In this document: in pieces, positions 24,784-34,300 of the stretch | How the letters are laid out: each line of letters begins with the position of its first letter | How positions within the stretch are numbered: position 1 is the stretch's first letter | NCBI GenBank assembly: GCA_035297145.1 | Contig: DATGZN010000073.1 | Span: forward strand, 1 to 64,000 | From: QHXW01 sp035297145 | Lineage (GTDB): Bacteria; Acidobacteriota; Terriglobia; Bryobacterales; Bryobacteraceae | Reading direction: 5' to 3' | DNA length: 64,000 nt | Translations under genes and position numbers: made by a program | The notes under the pieces: generated by a model | Databases searched by the model: none | What the model saw: only the letters and a program-made list of their open reading frames with translations | What the model was told of the DNA's origin: nothing

Positions 24784-27063
24784 GTGCAAGCGCAAAACAT
24801 CTCACGGACCACAAAAGTAGTCGTCGCCTCGACAGTCATGCTCTCCTTCATCACCTATTGGAGAGCGGCGGCCATCGTTCTGTGCGATCTCGCGTCATCC
24901 GCCTTCTACGCCGGCGGCATCGCCGAAGGGTTCGTGGGCAAGTCCGCGCCCTGGTTCATCCTGGCGATCATGCTCTCCTCGTACGCAGTGCGCGCCATCT
25001 ACATCGAAAGCTGCAGCATGTTCGTGCGCGGCGGGGTCTATCGCGTGGTGCACGAGGCCCTGGGCGGCCTGCTGGCCAAGTTCTCGGTCTCCGCCCTGAT
25101 GTTCGACTACGTGCTCACCGGCCCCATCAGCGGCGCCACCGCGGGGCTCTATCTGGCCGGCCTGATCAACGACACCGCAAAGCTTTCCGGCTATCCTCGC
25201 CTGCAAATCGAACCACAATCTTTCTCCGCCGTCTTCGCCATCCTGGTGACCATCTACTTCTGGCGGAAAAACGTGATCGGAATGCACGAGTCCAGCCAGA
25301 AAGCGCTGCGCATCATGCAGCTCACAAGCGTGATGGTCGTGCTCCTCATCGGCTGGTGCCTCGTGACCATCGCCCTGCGCGGCTGGTCGCCGGTCCCGCT
25401 GCCCACGCTTGCCAACATCCATTTCGGCTCCGGTGAGAGCGACGCCCTTGGCTGGATGCGCGGGACCTTCTGGACGACCGTTCCCGCCGTCGCGATCCTC
25501 ATCGGCCTGGGCCATTCCCTGCTGGCCATGAGCGGCGAAGAAAGCCTGGCCCAGGTCAACCGCGAGATCGCGTCACCCAAGCTCAAGAATCTGGAAAAAG
25601 CCGGCTTCGTGATCTTCATCTACAGCATGCTGTTCACGTCGCTGGTTTCGTTTTTCGCCGTGATGATCATTCCCGATCACGAGCGCGTCAACCACTACCT
25701 CGGCAACCTGATCAGCGGCCTGGCCATGAACATGGTCGGGCCGATTACGGTGCGGCTGCTCTTCCAGGGCTTCGTGGTGGTGGTCGGCACAGTCATTCTG
25801 GCAGGCGCCGTGAACACGGCGATCGTCGGCTCCAACGGTGTGCTGAACCGCGTGGCCGAGGATGGCGTCCTGCCCGATTGGTTTCGCCAGCCGCATCGCA
25901 AGTTCGGCACCACGTCGCGCGTCATCGGCCTCATTGCATTACTGCAAATTGCCTGCCTGGTGCTCACCCGCGGAAACCTGCTGCTGCTGGGCGACGCCTA
26001 CGCGTTCGGCGTGGTGTGGAGCTTTGCCATGAAAGCGCTGGCCGTTCTGGTGCTCCGCTATAAGCAGCCGGGCCCGCGCGGCTTCCGTGTGCCGCTGAAC
26101 TTTCACATCGCCGGCGTCGAAATCCCGCTCGGCTTGGGACTCATTGCACTGTTTCTGTTCGTGCTCGCCATCGTCAACCTGTTCACCAAGGAAACCGCCA
26201 CCATTTGGGGATTGGGTTTCAGCCTGGTGATTTTTACGGTCTTCGAATTCTCGGAAAAATACAACCATCGAAAGGCGCGGGAAATCCACCCGGAACTCGA
26301 AAAGTTCCGCCTCGATACTCCGCCCGAGGTGTCCACTACGTCCGTGAACGCGCGTCCCGGCAATGTTCTTGTGACGGTGCGCAACCCCAACCAGCTCGAC
26401 CACGTCAGACAGATGCTCGACAAAACCAATACCAGCAAGATTGACATCGTCGTCCTCACCGTGAAGACGGTCACCGAAGCGGGATCGGGCGAGCATGAGC
26501 TGAGCTCAGACCAGGTGTTCACTGACGACATCGCCAAGCTCTTCAGCAACATCGTGGCCCTGGCCGAGAAAGCCGGCAAACATGTCGAGCTGATGGTGGT
26601 GCCCGGCGTCGATCCTGCCTGGGCCATCATGGAGACGGCGCAGCGACTGGAATCCTCGCTCATCGTCATGGGACTCTCGGGAAAGTTCACCATGGACGAG
26701 CAGGCCAGAACCTTCGGCAGTGCCTGGGAGCGATTGGATGAACCGCGCCCCCAGCTCTCCTTGCAGATCATCGACCCCGATTCGGGAACGCAGCGTTTCT
26801 TCAACCTGGGTCCGCACCCGCCGCGGCTCTGGCCTGAGGATGTGGAATTATTGCACCGCCTTTGGCTCGATTTGAGCGAGCGCGGTCCCGGCTGCAAGCT
26901 GCACCACCGCGACGTCGTCCGCGTTGCCCTCCAGCGTCTGAATGCGCAGTTGAATTCTCCGCAAGCCGATGAAGTGATCCGCGACGTCGTCGCCGAAAGC
27001 GCCGGCAACACCGGACCTCCCGGCGGCGTGCCACCCGAGGGCCAAGACGGAAGGGCGGACTAG
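24784..27063 (+). CDS. APC-family amino-acid permease with C-terminal USP-like domain
   Basis: The 759-residue protein has a 12-helix APC-superfamily transporter core (about residues 15-500) with ITYWRAAAIVLCDLASSAFYAG, an early ESCSMFVRGGVYRVV segment, the DYVLTGPISG loop and a GEESLAQVNREIASPKLKN cytoplasmic segment. From about residue 535 a soluble tail follows. It starts NVLVTVRNPNQLDHVRQMLDK and contains KIDIVVLTVKTV and SSLIVMGLSG, the strand pattern of a universal-stress-protein domain, and ends in a charged region. It should import amino acids or amines, with the tail possibly sensing nucleotides. Start is GTG 24784 behind GGAGAAGAG; an upstream TTG at 24727 adds a non-conserved extension. 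Its TAG overlaps the convergent hydrolase stop. Confidence 0.85.
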   Translation: MQAQNISRTTKVVVASTVMLSFITYWRAAAIVLCDLASSAFYAGGIAEGFVGKSAPWFILAIMLSSYAVRAIYIESCSMFVRGGVYRVVHEALGGLLAKFSVSALMFDYVLTGPISGATAGLYLAGLINDTAKLSGYPRLQIEPQSFSAVFAILVTIYFWRKNVIGMHESSQKALRIMQLTSVMVVLLIGWCLVTIALRGWSPVPLPTLANIHFGSGESDALGWMRGTFWTTVPAVAILIGLGHSLLAMSGEESLAQVNREIASPKLKNLEKAGFVIFIYSMLFTSLVSFFAVMIIPDHERVNHYLGNLISGLAMNMVGPITVRLLFQGFVVVVGTVILAGAVNTAIVGSNGVLNRVAEDGVLPDWFRQPHRKFGTTSRVIGLIALLQIACLVLTRGNLLLLGDAYAFGVVWSFAMKALAVLVLRYKQPGPRGFRVPLNFHIAGVEIPLGLGLIALFLFVLAIVNLFTKETATIWGLGFSLVIFTVFEFSEKYNHRKAREIHPELEKFRLDTPPEVSTTSVNARPGNVLVTVRNPNQLDHVRQMLDKTNTSKIDIVVLTVKTVTEAGSGEHELSSDQVFTDDIAKLFSNIVALAEKAGKHVELMVVPGVDPAWAIMETAQRLESSLIVMGLSGKFTMDEQARTFGSAWERLDEPRPQLSLQIIDPDSGTQRFFNLGPHPPRLWPEDVELLHRLWLDLSERGPGCKLHHRDVVRVALQRLNAQLNSPQADEVIRDVVAESAGNTGPPGGVPPEGQDGRAD

Positions 27064-27743
27064 CCAACCGCCGTCATCACGTGCCGTGCTGTATGCGTCA
27101 TCAGAAACTCCGTCACCGCCTGCTGAAATTCCGTCGGCTGTTCGAGGAACGACCAGTGCCCCGCGCCGGGAAACGAGACGAGTTGTGCGTTCGTCAGCTC
27201 CGCCCAGAGCTGGCCGGAGCGGTGGTCGATGGCATCGCGCCCGCCCAGCAGCACCAGCGTCGGTACTGGGATCTGCCTGGCCACCGGCGCCAGGTCGTAA
27301 CCCTCCGCGGTCGCGTCCGGACACGTGGCTTCCAGGTCCTCCCATAGCATCTCGGAAACATCGGAGTCGTGCTCCAGCGCGAACGGGTCGTCAGCGCCGC
27401 ACAACAGGTCGCCGACGCCATCGCAGAAGGCGCTCGAGATCTCCAAAGGATGCGCAAGTATCAGACCGCGTACACGCTCGGGATGTTCCCGCGCGTAGAT
27501 CGCAGCCAACGCCGCGCCCCAACTGTGCGCCAGCACGAACCAGCTTTCTTCGCCTACCTCGTTTCGCACGGCTTCCAACTGGTCGAGCACGTCGCTAACG
27601 GTCCATCCGGTGTGGTCAAAGCGGATAACGCGGAAGTTGTCCTGGAGCAGATCGGTGATCGGAGCCACACTCCGGCTCGACAATCCCGGCCCGCCCTGAA
27701 GTACGACCATCGCCGGTCCAGCGCCTTCAACATGGAGGATCAC
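27060..27743 (-). CDS. Alpha/beta-hydrolase (prolyl-aminopeptidase-like)
   Basis: The 227-residue cytoplasmic protein has the alpha/beta-hydrolase layout. GGPGLSSRS near residue 20 is the oxyanion-hole HGGPG-type loop. The nucleophile elbow is AHSWGA, Ser at about residue 74, with Ala in the first Gly position as in many proline iminopeptidase-like members. The acid lies in LLGGRDAIDHRSG and the base in GAGHWSFLEQP. It is short for a prolyl aminopeptidase (about 300 residues), with a reduced cap. Substrate is unknown. It is convergent with the permease, sharing the stop region (CTAG), and divergent from the methyltransferase. Confidence 0.85.
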   Translation of the reverse strand: MILHVEGAGPAMVVLQGGPGLSSRSVAPITDLLQDNFRVIRFDHTGWTVSDVLDQLEAVRNEVGEESWFVLAHSWGAALAAIYAREHPERVRGLILAHPLEISSAFCDGVGDLLCGADDPFALEHDSDVSEMLWEDLEATCPDATAEGYDLAPVARQIPVPTLVLLGGRDAIDHRSGQLWAELTNAQLVSFPGAGHWSFLEQPTEFQQAVTEFLMTHTARHVMTAVG

Positions 27744-27838
27744 AGCCAGAGATTATACGCAGACTGGGGCCGCGACGCTATCGGGAGTTATCACCCTAAA
27801 GTTGTCTAACGAATATATCGATATAAATTGGGGCCCTT

Positions 27839-27844
27839 TATAAT
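27839..27844 (+). promoter_or_regulatory. Candidate -10 element (TATAAT) before the methyltransferase
   Basis: A perfect TATAAT lies in an AT-rich patch (27809-27860) 22 bases upstream of the methyltransferase ATG. No good -35 hexamer is present at 16-18 bases; the nearest TTGTCT (27802-27807) is too distant. A weak candidate only. Confidence 0.3.
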
Positions 27845-27865
27845 TGAAACATAAGGATTTGTTCG

Positions 27866-28630
27866 ATGGATGCTCAGACGTGGGATCAGGTGTCAACAAC
27901 TTATTTCGATCAGATCAGCAGCCCGTTCGAACAGGAAGTCGTTAATCCGCTGTTGACCTTTCTGGACGGCCTGCCGGGGCGGGAGAACTTCGCGGCGGCG
28001 GACCTGGGCTGCGGGATTGGCAACCTGCTGCCGTTCCTTGCCGATCGTTTCCGTAAAGTCGTGGCGGTGGATTTTTCCAGCGGCATGCTGCGGCAGGCGC
28101 GCACTCGTTGCGTGGCGGAAAACGTGGTTTTCTACCGGCGCAGCTTAGCGAATCTGTCCCACTTTCGTGGGCAATTCGATGTCGCCGTGGCCGTCAATTC
28201 CGTGCTCGCTCCCAAACTCAGCGAAGTGGACCAGATCCTTGGCGAGATTGCCGCAACCCTCAAACCAGGTGGCACCTTCGCCGGGATTTTTCCTTCCATG
28301 GAGTCAGTGCTTTATGAGGGCATGCTGATTCTTGATCAGGAACGGGAAAAAACGGAATCCGAAGAAGAAGCACGCAAGCGCGTCAGCAAGCTTATCGGGC
28401 CGCGCCACTACGATTTCATCTCGGGACTTTACACCGAGGGGGAAGACCAGCAGAAGTTCTATTATTCGTTTGAGTTGCGCAAACGGCTGCAATCCGCCGG
28501 CTTCAAAAATATCCAGCTCGGAAAAGTCCTATACCCCTGGGGCGACAAGCACTCCTGGTTCGATTTCTCCGGCCAGCCGCGCATGTGGGACTGGTTCGTC
28601 CGGGCTTCGGTGGGACGCAGACCGGATTAG
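27866..28630 (+). CDS. Class I SAM-dependent methyltransferase
   Basis: The 254-residue protein has the Rossmann methyltransferase motifs. Motif I is AAADLGCGIGNLLPFL (about residues 43-58), the acidic residue after strand 2 is VVAVDFSSGMLRQAR, motif II is FDVAVAVNSVL, and post-motif LKPGGTFAGIFPS follows. The C-terminal 100 residues contain a helical insert (EKTESEEEARKRVSKL) and an aromatic-rich end (YPWGDKHSWFDFSGQPRMWDWF). The substrate is unknown. AAGGA eight bases before the ATG is a good ribosome binding site. It is divergent from the hydrolase and has its own AT-rich promoter patch. Confidence 0.9.
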   Translation: MDAQTWDQVSTTYFDQISSPFEQEVVNPLLTFLDGLPGRENFAAADLGCGIGNLLPFLADRFRKVVAVDFSSGMLRQARTRCVAENVVFYRRSLANLSHFRGQFDVAVAVNSVLAPKLSEVDQILGEIAATLKPGGTFAGIFPSMESVLYEGMLILDQEREKTESEEEARKRVSKLIGPRHYDFISGLYTEGEDQQKFYYSFELRKRLQSAGFKNIQLGKVLYPWGDKHSWFDFSGQPRMWDWFVRASVGRRPD

Positions 28631-28710
28631 GCACCGGTAGCCCGGCAGGAACGTGCACGCGACAACTGCGGCAGGTTACGTCTATACTCTCTGTAGGGAG
28701 GCGCCGGTAA

Positions 28711-29091
28711 TTGGGGAGCCTGACGCAACCATTGTTCCCTCATCCCAACCTGAGCGATCAGGTGAATAACAACATCGTCCAATCGGAGATTGAGGGCGGC
28801 GTCTATCTTTGCGATCTGCCGCGCCAGAGCACGCTGGAAGTAGAGACTCAGAATCGTTCCTACACGATCGTGCTGTTTGAATCGGGCGCGGCGCTGATCT
28901 CCGGGCACCCGCGGTATTGCCCGGAACCGGTGCTGGTGAAGATCGAAGGCTCCAACTGGGGCGGCTCAATGCTGAAGCCGTCCTACGTGGGACGCGGCAT
29001 GCACCTGGAATTCCGCCATCCGGAATACGAGCAGCCCATCATCACCTCGCGGATTCTGGAGATCCGACAGCGGGTGTCGCCGGCCGACTGA
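28711..29091 (+). CDS. Conserved-looking small protein of unknown function
   Basis: The 126-residue soluble protein has no signal peptide. The sequence is beta-rich: IVQSEIEGGVYLCDLPRQS, TQNRSYTIVLFESGAALISGH, VKIEGSNWGGSMLKP and GRGMHLEFRHPEY. I recall similar short proteins in Acidobacteriota genomes but know no function. The start is a TTG with GGGAGG nine bases upstream; a GTG at 28762 would begin MNNNIVQSE and is an equally plausible start. It lies alone between the methyltransferase and the repeat island. Confidence 0.65.
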   Translation: MGSLTQPLFPHPNLSDQVNNNIVQSEIEGGVYLCDLPRQSTLEVETQNRSYTIVLFESGAALISGHPRYCPEPVLVKIEGSNWGGSMLKPSYVGRGMHLEFRHPEYEQPIITSRILEIRQRVSPAD

Positions 29092-29168
29092 CAGTCGACC
29101 CAACCGAGTGAGCCGGGAGCGGCGATTCTGTCGATGGTCACCCCTGAAACCGGACCGCCGCGGCTGCA

Positions 29169-29231
29169 GGACCGATCCGATTTGCAACCATGCTGATTTG
29201 CGGACGATGCTTTCTGAGGCGTGGTAATTGC
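29169..29231. repeat. 63-bp direct repeat, copy 1 (left of transposase)
   Basis: It runs from GGACCGATCCGATTTGCAA to GGCGTGGTAATTGC and is matched at 29954-30016 with only three differences in 63 positions. It ends about 50 bases before the transposase start. The paired copies define the ends of the transposase unit. Confidence 0.85.
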
Positions 29232-29282
29232 CTCTGAGGCATTTTCCATGAGAACTCGACTCCCGCTAGTGACTCATGATTT

Positions 29283-30002
29283 GTGCCCCGTCGCCCTCGT
29301 GTCATCATCCCGGGCATTGCCCATCACATCACGCAACGCGGCAACAACCACCAGCAGGTATTCTACTCCGATAGCGATCGCAGACTCTATCTGGATCTGC
29401 TGTCCCGGCGCGCCCTGCAGTACGGCGCGCGGATCTTGAGCTACTGTCTCATGACCAACCATGTTCACGTGGTCGCCGTGCCGGAACGTAAGCATTCGCT
29501 GGCCCGTACTTTCGGACGGGCGCATGCCGAATATGCCGCCGCGCTTAACCAGGCTGAACGGCGCAGCGGCCATCTGTGGCAAAATCGCTTCTTCTCCTGC
29601 CCTCTGGATGGCGCGCACTTGGAAAACGCCATGCGGTATGTGGAGCTGAACCCGGTGCGCGCTGGACTCGTCGCCATGCCGTGGGCCTGGCCCTGGTCGA
29701 GTGCCCGCGCCCACTGCTCGAAGGGAGCCAGCGACGTCCTGCTGGACTGGCGCGATGGCGCTCTGGACGATTGGCACTATGCGAGCTGGAAAGAGGGCTT
29801 GCGGTCGGGACTGTCGGACGGCGAGCTGCATGAGGTCCGCCGTGCGACGCAGACCGGCGAGCCACTGGGATCGCAAGAGTTTCTGAAGCAACTCGAACGG
29901 CAAGCGGGAAGAAGACTGCGCGTTGGGGCGCGGGGACGTCCCGCAAAGCTGCCGGACCGATCCGATTTGCAAACATGCTTATTTGCGGACGATGCTTTCT
30001 AA
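29283..30002 (+). mobile_element. REP-associated Y1 transposase (IS200/TnpA-like)
   Basis: The 239-residue protein begins with GTG in MPRRPRVIIPGIAHHITQRGNN, the typical opening of REP-associated tyrosine transposases (RAYTs). The HUH motif follows at SYCLMTNHVHVVAVPE, and an AYAAALNQAERRSGHLWQNRFFSCPL then ENAMRYVELNPVRAGL segment carries the likely catalytic region. RAYTs nick single strands at REP-like palindromes and are domesticated rather than freely mobile. Here 63-bp near-identical direct repeats lie on both sides and the second one overlaps the 3' end of the gene, supplying its last 16 codons. The protein looks complete (usual length 150-250 residues). Confidence 0.88.
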
Positions 30003-30016
30003 GGCGTGGTAATTGC
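29954..30016. repeat. 63-bp direct repeat, copy 2 (over the 3' end of the transposase gene)
   Basis: 60 of 63 positions match the copy at 29169-29231. It includes a GCAAA...TTTGC dyad around a CATGCTTA centre. The transposase stop codon lies inside it, so the terminal residues of the protein are encoded by the repeat. Confidence 0.85.
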
Positions 30017-30020
30017 GTCT

Positions 30021-30094
30021 GTCCCCTTTTTTCTCGTCCCCTTTTTTCTCGTCCCCTTTTTTCTCCCGTCCCCTTTTTTCTCCCTTTTTTCTCC
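30021..30094 (+). repeat. 15-bp T-rich tandem repeat
   Basis: Units of GTCCCCTTTTTTCTC occur twice exactly (30021-30035, 30036-30050), then as two slightly longer variants and a partial one, about 4.5 copies. The array sits directly after the second 63-bp repeat and ends at the truncated recombinase. Each unit contains a C4T6 tract. It may be a slippage-prone array generated at the element's end. Confidence 0.85.
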
Positions 30095-30270
30095 TACATT
30101 TGCTTCGCCACCAGATGTTAACGTTTTTGACAGCTCAGGGCCTGCCTGATTCCCAGATCCAACTGATCTCCGGCCATGCCAGTAAGAAGTCTTTGGAGCT
30201 TTATCAGCACTTGTCGCTGGCCCAAGTCGAACCTGGCTATCAGCGCGCAGTTAAGGAACTGCCGGTCTAA
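30094..30270 (+). pseudogene. C-terminal remnant of a tyrosine recombinase/integrase
   Basis: The frame after the tandem repeat reads LHLLRHQMLTFLTAQGLPDSQ, then IQLISGHASKKSLELYQHLSL and a short tail to the stop. These are the box II elements of phage-type tyrosine recombinases: the L-R-H start, the G-H in ISGHAS, and the nucleophilic Tyr (codon 30202-30204) in ELYQHLS. Only about 58 residues remain of a protein normally near 300-400 residues; the rest is replaced by the T-rich repeats. There is no start codon of its own. It is the stump left when the transposase/repeat unit joined or deleted into an integrase gene. Confidence 0.75.
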
Positions 30271-30305
30271 CGGGGCTGTCGAGGGTGGAGTGTTTTCCCC
30301 CCAGC

Positions 30306-30366
30306 CGGTTTGCAGCCTGCCTGTGTGTGGACGACGGCCTCTGAGCAGCGGTAATTGCGTCCCCTT
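30306..30366. repeat. Diverged third copy of the REP-like repeat
   Basis: Positions 30306-30366 align with the 63-bp repeats at GGTTTGCA, GGACGA, TCTGAG and GGTAATTGCGTC, followed by CCCCTTTT as after copy 2. It lies between the recombinase stump and the 3' end of the RHS operon, marking the right edge of the repeat island. Confidence 0.6.
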
Positions 30367-30370
30367 TTCC

Positions 30371-31345
30371 TTATGGCGTGTGCAGTGCACATTCGCTGAT
30401 CGTTCGTAGCAAAGCCTCCATATCGTTGTCGTCGACAAAATATCTGAAACCCGTGCCTTCGGGTATTGCTGGAAGCAGAACAAATCTGATTTCACGCTTT
30501 ACGCATTTATTGCCGACTTTATCGACAAACTGGGTCAGCAATTTGGGCTCGGTTGGAAGCTCGTCTACATTCGGATAGAAGCGCCGCCTATTCTGAAGTC
30601 CCTGATCGAGTGTCTCCTCGGGTTGTGACCAGTCGCCGGCGAACTCGAAGCGATAACCTATGACAGCATCAGAACGGGGGGCACCGTGCCACATGTGGTG
30701 CTCCAGGTCTACCCAAGAGCGTTTAGCGAGCAATGACTTGAGAGAGGACCGCGCGTTTGCCCCGAGTTCCTCTTCCATCCCGGTACGATTTCCCTGCATC
30801 CACGCCAAAATCACCGAGTCCAGCGAATATCGAGGCTCCACCTGGAGGCCAAAAAAGTGTTGGGCAACGCGCGAAACGGACACATACGAGGTGAGGAGAA
30901 GGGCGAGAGCCAGCGAATCATCTAGGGGGCCGCTGAGGAAACGGAGCTTCGGATCGTCAGCCATAGTGCGCAGCCGTTGGTAGGCCTTGGGTCCTCGAAT
31001 CTTGGCGTACGCGTACAGCAGCCATCTCGAGTCCCAGGGACGGGGTGTCTCCTCGCCTTGTCGCGCGATCTGGTCGAGGGCTGAATCGAGGTCAGGAATG
31101 GCTGTTGAACCCAACGCCACAAGTGAATTAGCGAGGGCGCGATCCCGATCGGAGATCCTAGTGTGGGTCGTCTCGAGGAATTCCGGGTGTTCGTACGGAT
31201 TGATCGGCTCGGTCAGGGCTTGAATCAGTTTAGCGGCAGATAAGTCTCTGGGCAGGTTTTGCCCGGTCTGTGCGGCGCTCAAGCGGGACGCTAGCAGGAC
31301 GGCGATGATGAATGGCGCGTAATTTGGGAGATGACCACCCCTCAT
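30371..31345 (-). CDS. Secreted protein of unknown function, third gene of the RHS operon
   Basis: The 324-residue protein has an N-terminal signal peptide (FIIAVLLASRLSAAQ). The mature part is mostly helical, with HEAT-like pairs (RALANSLVALGSTAIPDLDSALDQI and AKIRGPKAYQRLRTMADDP) and a C-terminal half containing FVDKVGNKCVKREIRFVLLP. I do not recognise the family. Its ATG overlaps the RHS stop codon (ATGA), so it is translated together with the RHS protein. By position it could be a partner, chaperone or immunity-like protein, but the signal peptide places it outside the cytoplasm. This is inference only. The frame is open 22 codons further upstream inside the RHS gene. Confidence 0.75.
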   Translation of the reverse strand: MRGGHLPNYAPFIIAVLLASRLSAAQTGQNLPRDLSAAKLIQALTEPINPYEHPEFLETTHTRISDRDRALANSLVALGSTAIPDLDSALDQIARQGEETPRPWDSRWLLYAYAKIRGPKAYQRLRTMADDPKLRFLSGPLDDSLALALLLTSYVSVSRVAQHFFGLQVEPRYSLDSVILAWMQGNRTGMEEELGANARSSLKSLLAKRSWVDLEHHMWHGAPRSDAVIGYRFEFAGDWSQPEETLDQGLQNRRRFYPNVDELPTEPKLLTQFVDKVGNKCVKREIRFVLLPAIPEGTGFRYFVDDNDMEALLRTISECALHTP

Positions 31346-34300
31346 TTTGGAAATCCTGTGCCTCCGACGCCAGAACCGATGTTGTTTACGACGGTGATGT
31401 CCACAAACCAAGGCACAGACATTCCGCAGGACTGCTTTCCTGAATAGACAGTAACGTTTAGAGTAAGTAATATGATGGCGTTATACACCCCCGTCTTACT
31501 TATCATGAAATTATCCGCCAGTCCCGGCGCATCCTTGTATGTAACGCTATTGGGCAAGCTTGGGGGAGAGAAAAGTGGTGGATCTGATCCGAGTTCATTG
31601 TACCCGAGTGTACCGTTCGCCCACAATAAATTGTCCCAGTTTTGGGTTTCGGTCCAATTATAGGCGCCCACACCACCATAGGCCGAAAAATTGAACATCG
31701 AGTCCACGAACCACCCACCGGGGCCGTTTGCCGGGTTCGAGTTTGCGGGAGAAAAATGCGGTGCATAGAGTGTGCACGTCAGCGGTGGCAGCGGTGGTGG
31801 TGGCGGTCCGCCACCTGCTGGCGGGCAAGGAGCTGGGCCGGGGCCTCCCCCGCCGGGCGCGAAGGGGAGAGCTGTCGGGTCATTGCAGCCACCATTGCAA
31901 CTTTCGTCGCCAGGATGCGTGATGCAGTAGGGCGACCCTGGGCCCTGACATTGTGCGTGGGTGGTGGCGTAGTAGGGGTCTAAGCATTGGGAATCTTGAA
32001 AACCGTCGAGGCCGGTTGGGTCGTTGGTATTTATCGGTTCGTTGCCTGCGTAGGTGTAGCGGTTGAAGCTGCCAGGGTTTGTCATATTCATGCTGGCGTT
32101 GGTCGGGTCCGGGGTGAGGAACCTGCCGGTGGTGTTGGAGTAATAACGATTTTTGGCGTAATCGTAGCCGGTGTTGACGTCGCGGTAGTAGGTGGCGAAG
32201 TTGTCGGCGTCGGTGACGGGAGCCCAGTTCGGGTAATCTTCGCCGTAGGGGTAGTAGGCGTCGGTGCCAGCCGAGCCGAGCTTGTCTCTTCCTCCCAGAA
32301 CTATGCCCGCGAACCATTCAGGCTGCTGTTCCGGGGGAATCATCGTCCCTCCGCCGATGTAGTATTGTGCGCCGCTGGTTTTCGACACTTGGTAGACTGC
32401 CAACTTGCGGCCCGCCGGATCGTAGAAATACACATCCTGGCTGCCGTCCGACCGCACCTTCCAGATGCGGAGGTTATCCGGCCCATAGGAGTACACATCG
32501 AGGTCTTCCGTGGTGAGCCGGTTTTCATAGTCGAAGCTTCCCCCAGTGTTGCCGTTGGCATCGTAGCCTTGCGTAGTGATCTGATTGTTCAAGTTTACGT
32601 TCACGCTCAGAGTGGGCGCCGTGCCGGCGGGGGTTTTGGCCAGGAGATTGCCAAAGCCGTCGTAACTGTAGCTTTCCGACCAAGCGCCGCCCGTAGGCAC
32701 ACCAACGCCGTTACCGCTGGCGGCGGCCAGGCGGTTCAGGCTGTCGTAGGAAAAGTACAGCGTTTGGCCACGGCTATCAACCTCTGAACTGATGCGGCCG
32801 TTGTTGCCTGTGGCCGGGTAATTGTATTGTGCGCCGTTTACTTTGGTCGCCTGCAGCATACTGTTGTAGGTTCGCTGTTCGACAGGGACGCCGATATTGT
32901 TAAACGCCTGGAGAAATTCATCCGAAGGGCCATACGAAGCGCTGGCAGGCCACGAGGTGTTCGTCACACTGTTCAGCGCGCTATACTGCCGGCCCATACC
33001 GTCGTACGTGTACGTGTAGGTGAGCTGCGGCTGCTGGACTATTTGGCCGTTTTGGTACTTTGAATAAACGGGGTATGTCATCGATAACATGTGGCCTTCG
33101 TTGTCGTACGTGAAGGAGCCGGCAAAGTCGAGGTGTTGCCAGGTATAGCCGTAACCGCACCGATCGGTGTTACGGGTAATATCCAACGTCTTACCCGCCA
33201 TCTCCCCCGCCGTTGTATAGCTGTACATGTAGTAGGAGGCCCCGGTTTCTGCGCCGCAGGCCCTGCCGGTCGGGTAGTTCCATTGCGCCGTTGTCAGCCT
33301 TCCCCAAGAGTTTTGAGAATACGTGCTGTTGAGGGGATTGGTGTCGTAGGTTAGCGTGAGGCGCTGAGTTGTATCCTCCGTGAGAACACCGTTGTACATG
33401 TACCAGTACGACTTCATGGTCAGCCGCTTGTAGGTGTCATACGTGTACTTCGTGGTAATTCCCTTAGCGTCTGTTCTCGAAGCCAACGTGCCGTCGGTAT
33501 TGTATGTGTAAATTTTGGAGCCGCTCTCGGGATGCGTCTCGCTCAGCAACCGCTGGTTGGAATCGTAGGCGAAGGTGCGCGTCTGCGTGCCACTGGGTCG
33601 CGTCATGCTGACCTGCGTCAGGTGGCTCAGAAGGTCGTAGGTGTACTGGGTGACGTAGTTCGCTCCGCCCGCCGGGTTTGGTTCGGTCACCTGGATGAGG
33701 TCGCCCATGGCGTCCATGGTCTGCATCTTCCATTTTCCCGCAGGATCGGTGATCGTGGTGGTGTTGCCGGAGTAGGCATACGAGGTCGAACTGGCGCCGT
33801 CGGGCAGGAGCACGCTGAGGGTGCGGCCCATGCCGTCGTAGGTGTAGGTGGTGTAGACGGGCGTATTGCCGGGCACATAGGGCTGGGAAACCTTTTGCAC
33901 CTTGCCTGTTGGCGAGCAGGCACAGGGGGCGTAGATGGTGTCGACTCTGGATACCGTAGTGCCGCCAGTGCCGCGCAAGACCGTGATGGCGCGGCCGAAG
34001 CCATCGAGCGTTGTCTGAGTCCAGTGGCTGGTGCCATTTGTGTTGTACGTTGTCGCCGTGATTACGTATGGTACGTCGTTGGAGTAGCTGTAGCTAGTGC
34101 CGGCGCCATAGATCGAGCTGCTCGTGTAGGGGCGGCCGTAGGTGTCGTAAACTGTGGATGCCGTCGTGCTGTTGGGGCCGGTGACGGTGCTCATGCTCAG
34201 CCACGAAGTGTACGAGGCGGTGGTCTGGAGATTGCTGTTGGAGTTGGGCGTAATGACACTCGGCGCGGCGTAGTTGGTGGTGGAACTCGTGGATACCGCG

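Noticed and set aside
30021..30094. Possible CRISPR array
   Set aside because: Units are 15 bp, directly adjacent with no spacers, low complexity and no cas genes; it is a simple tandem repeat.
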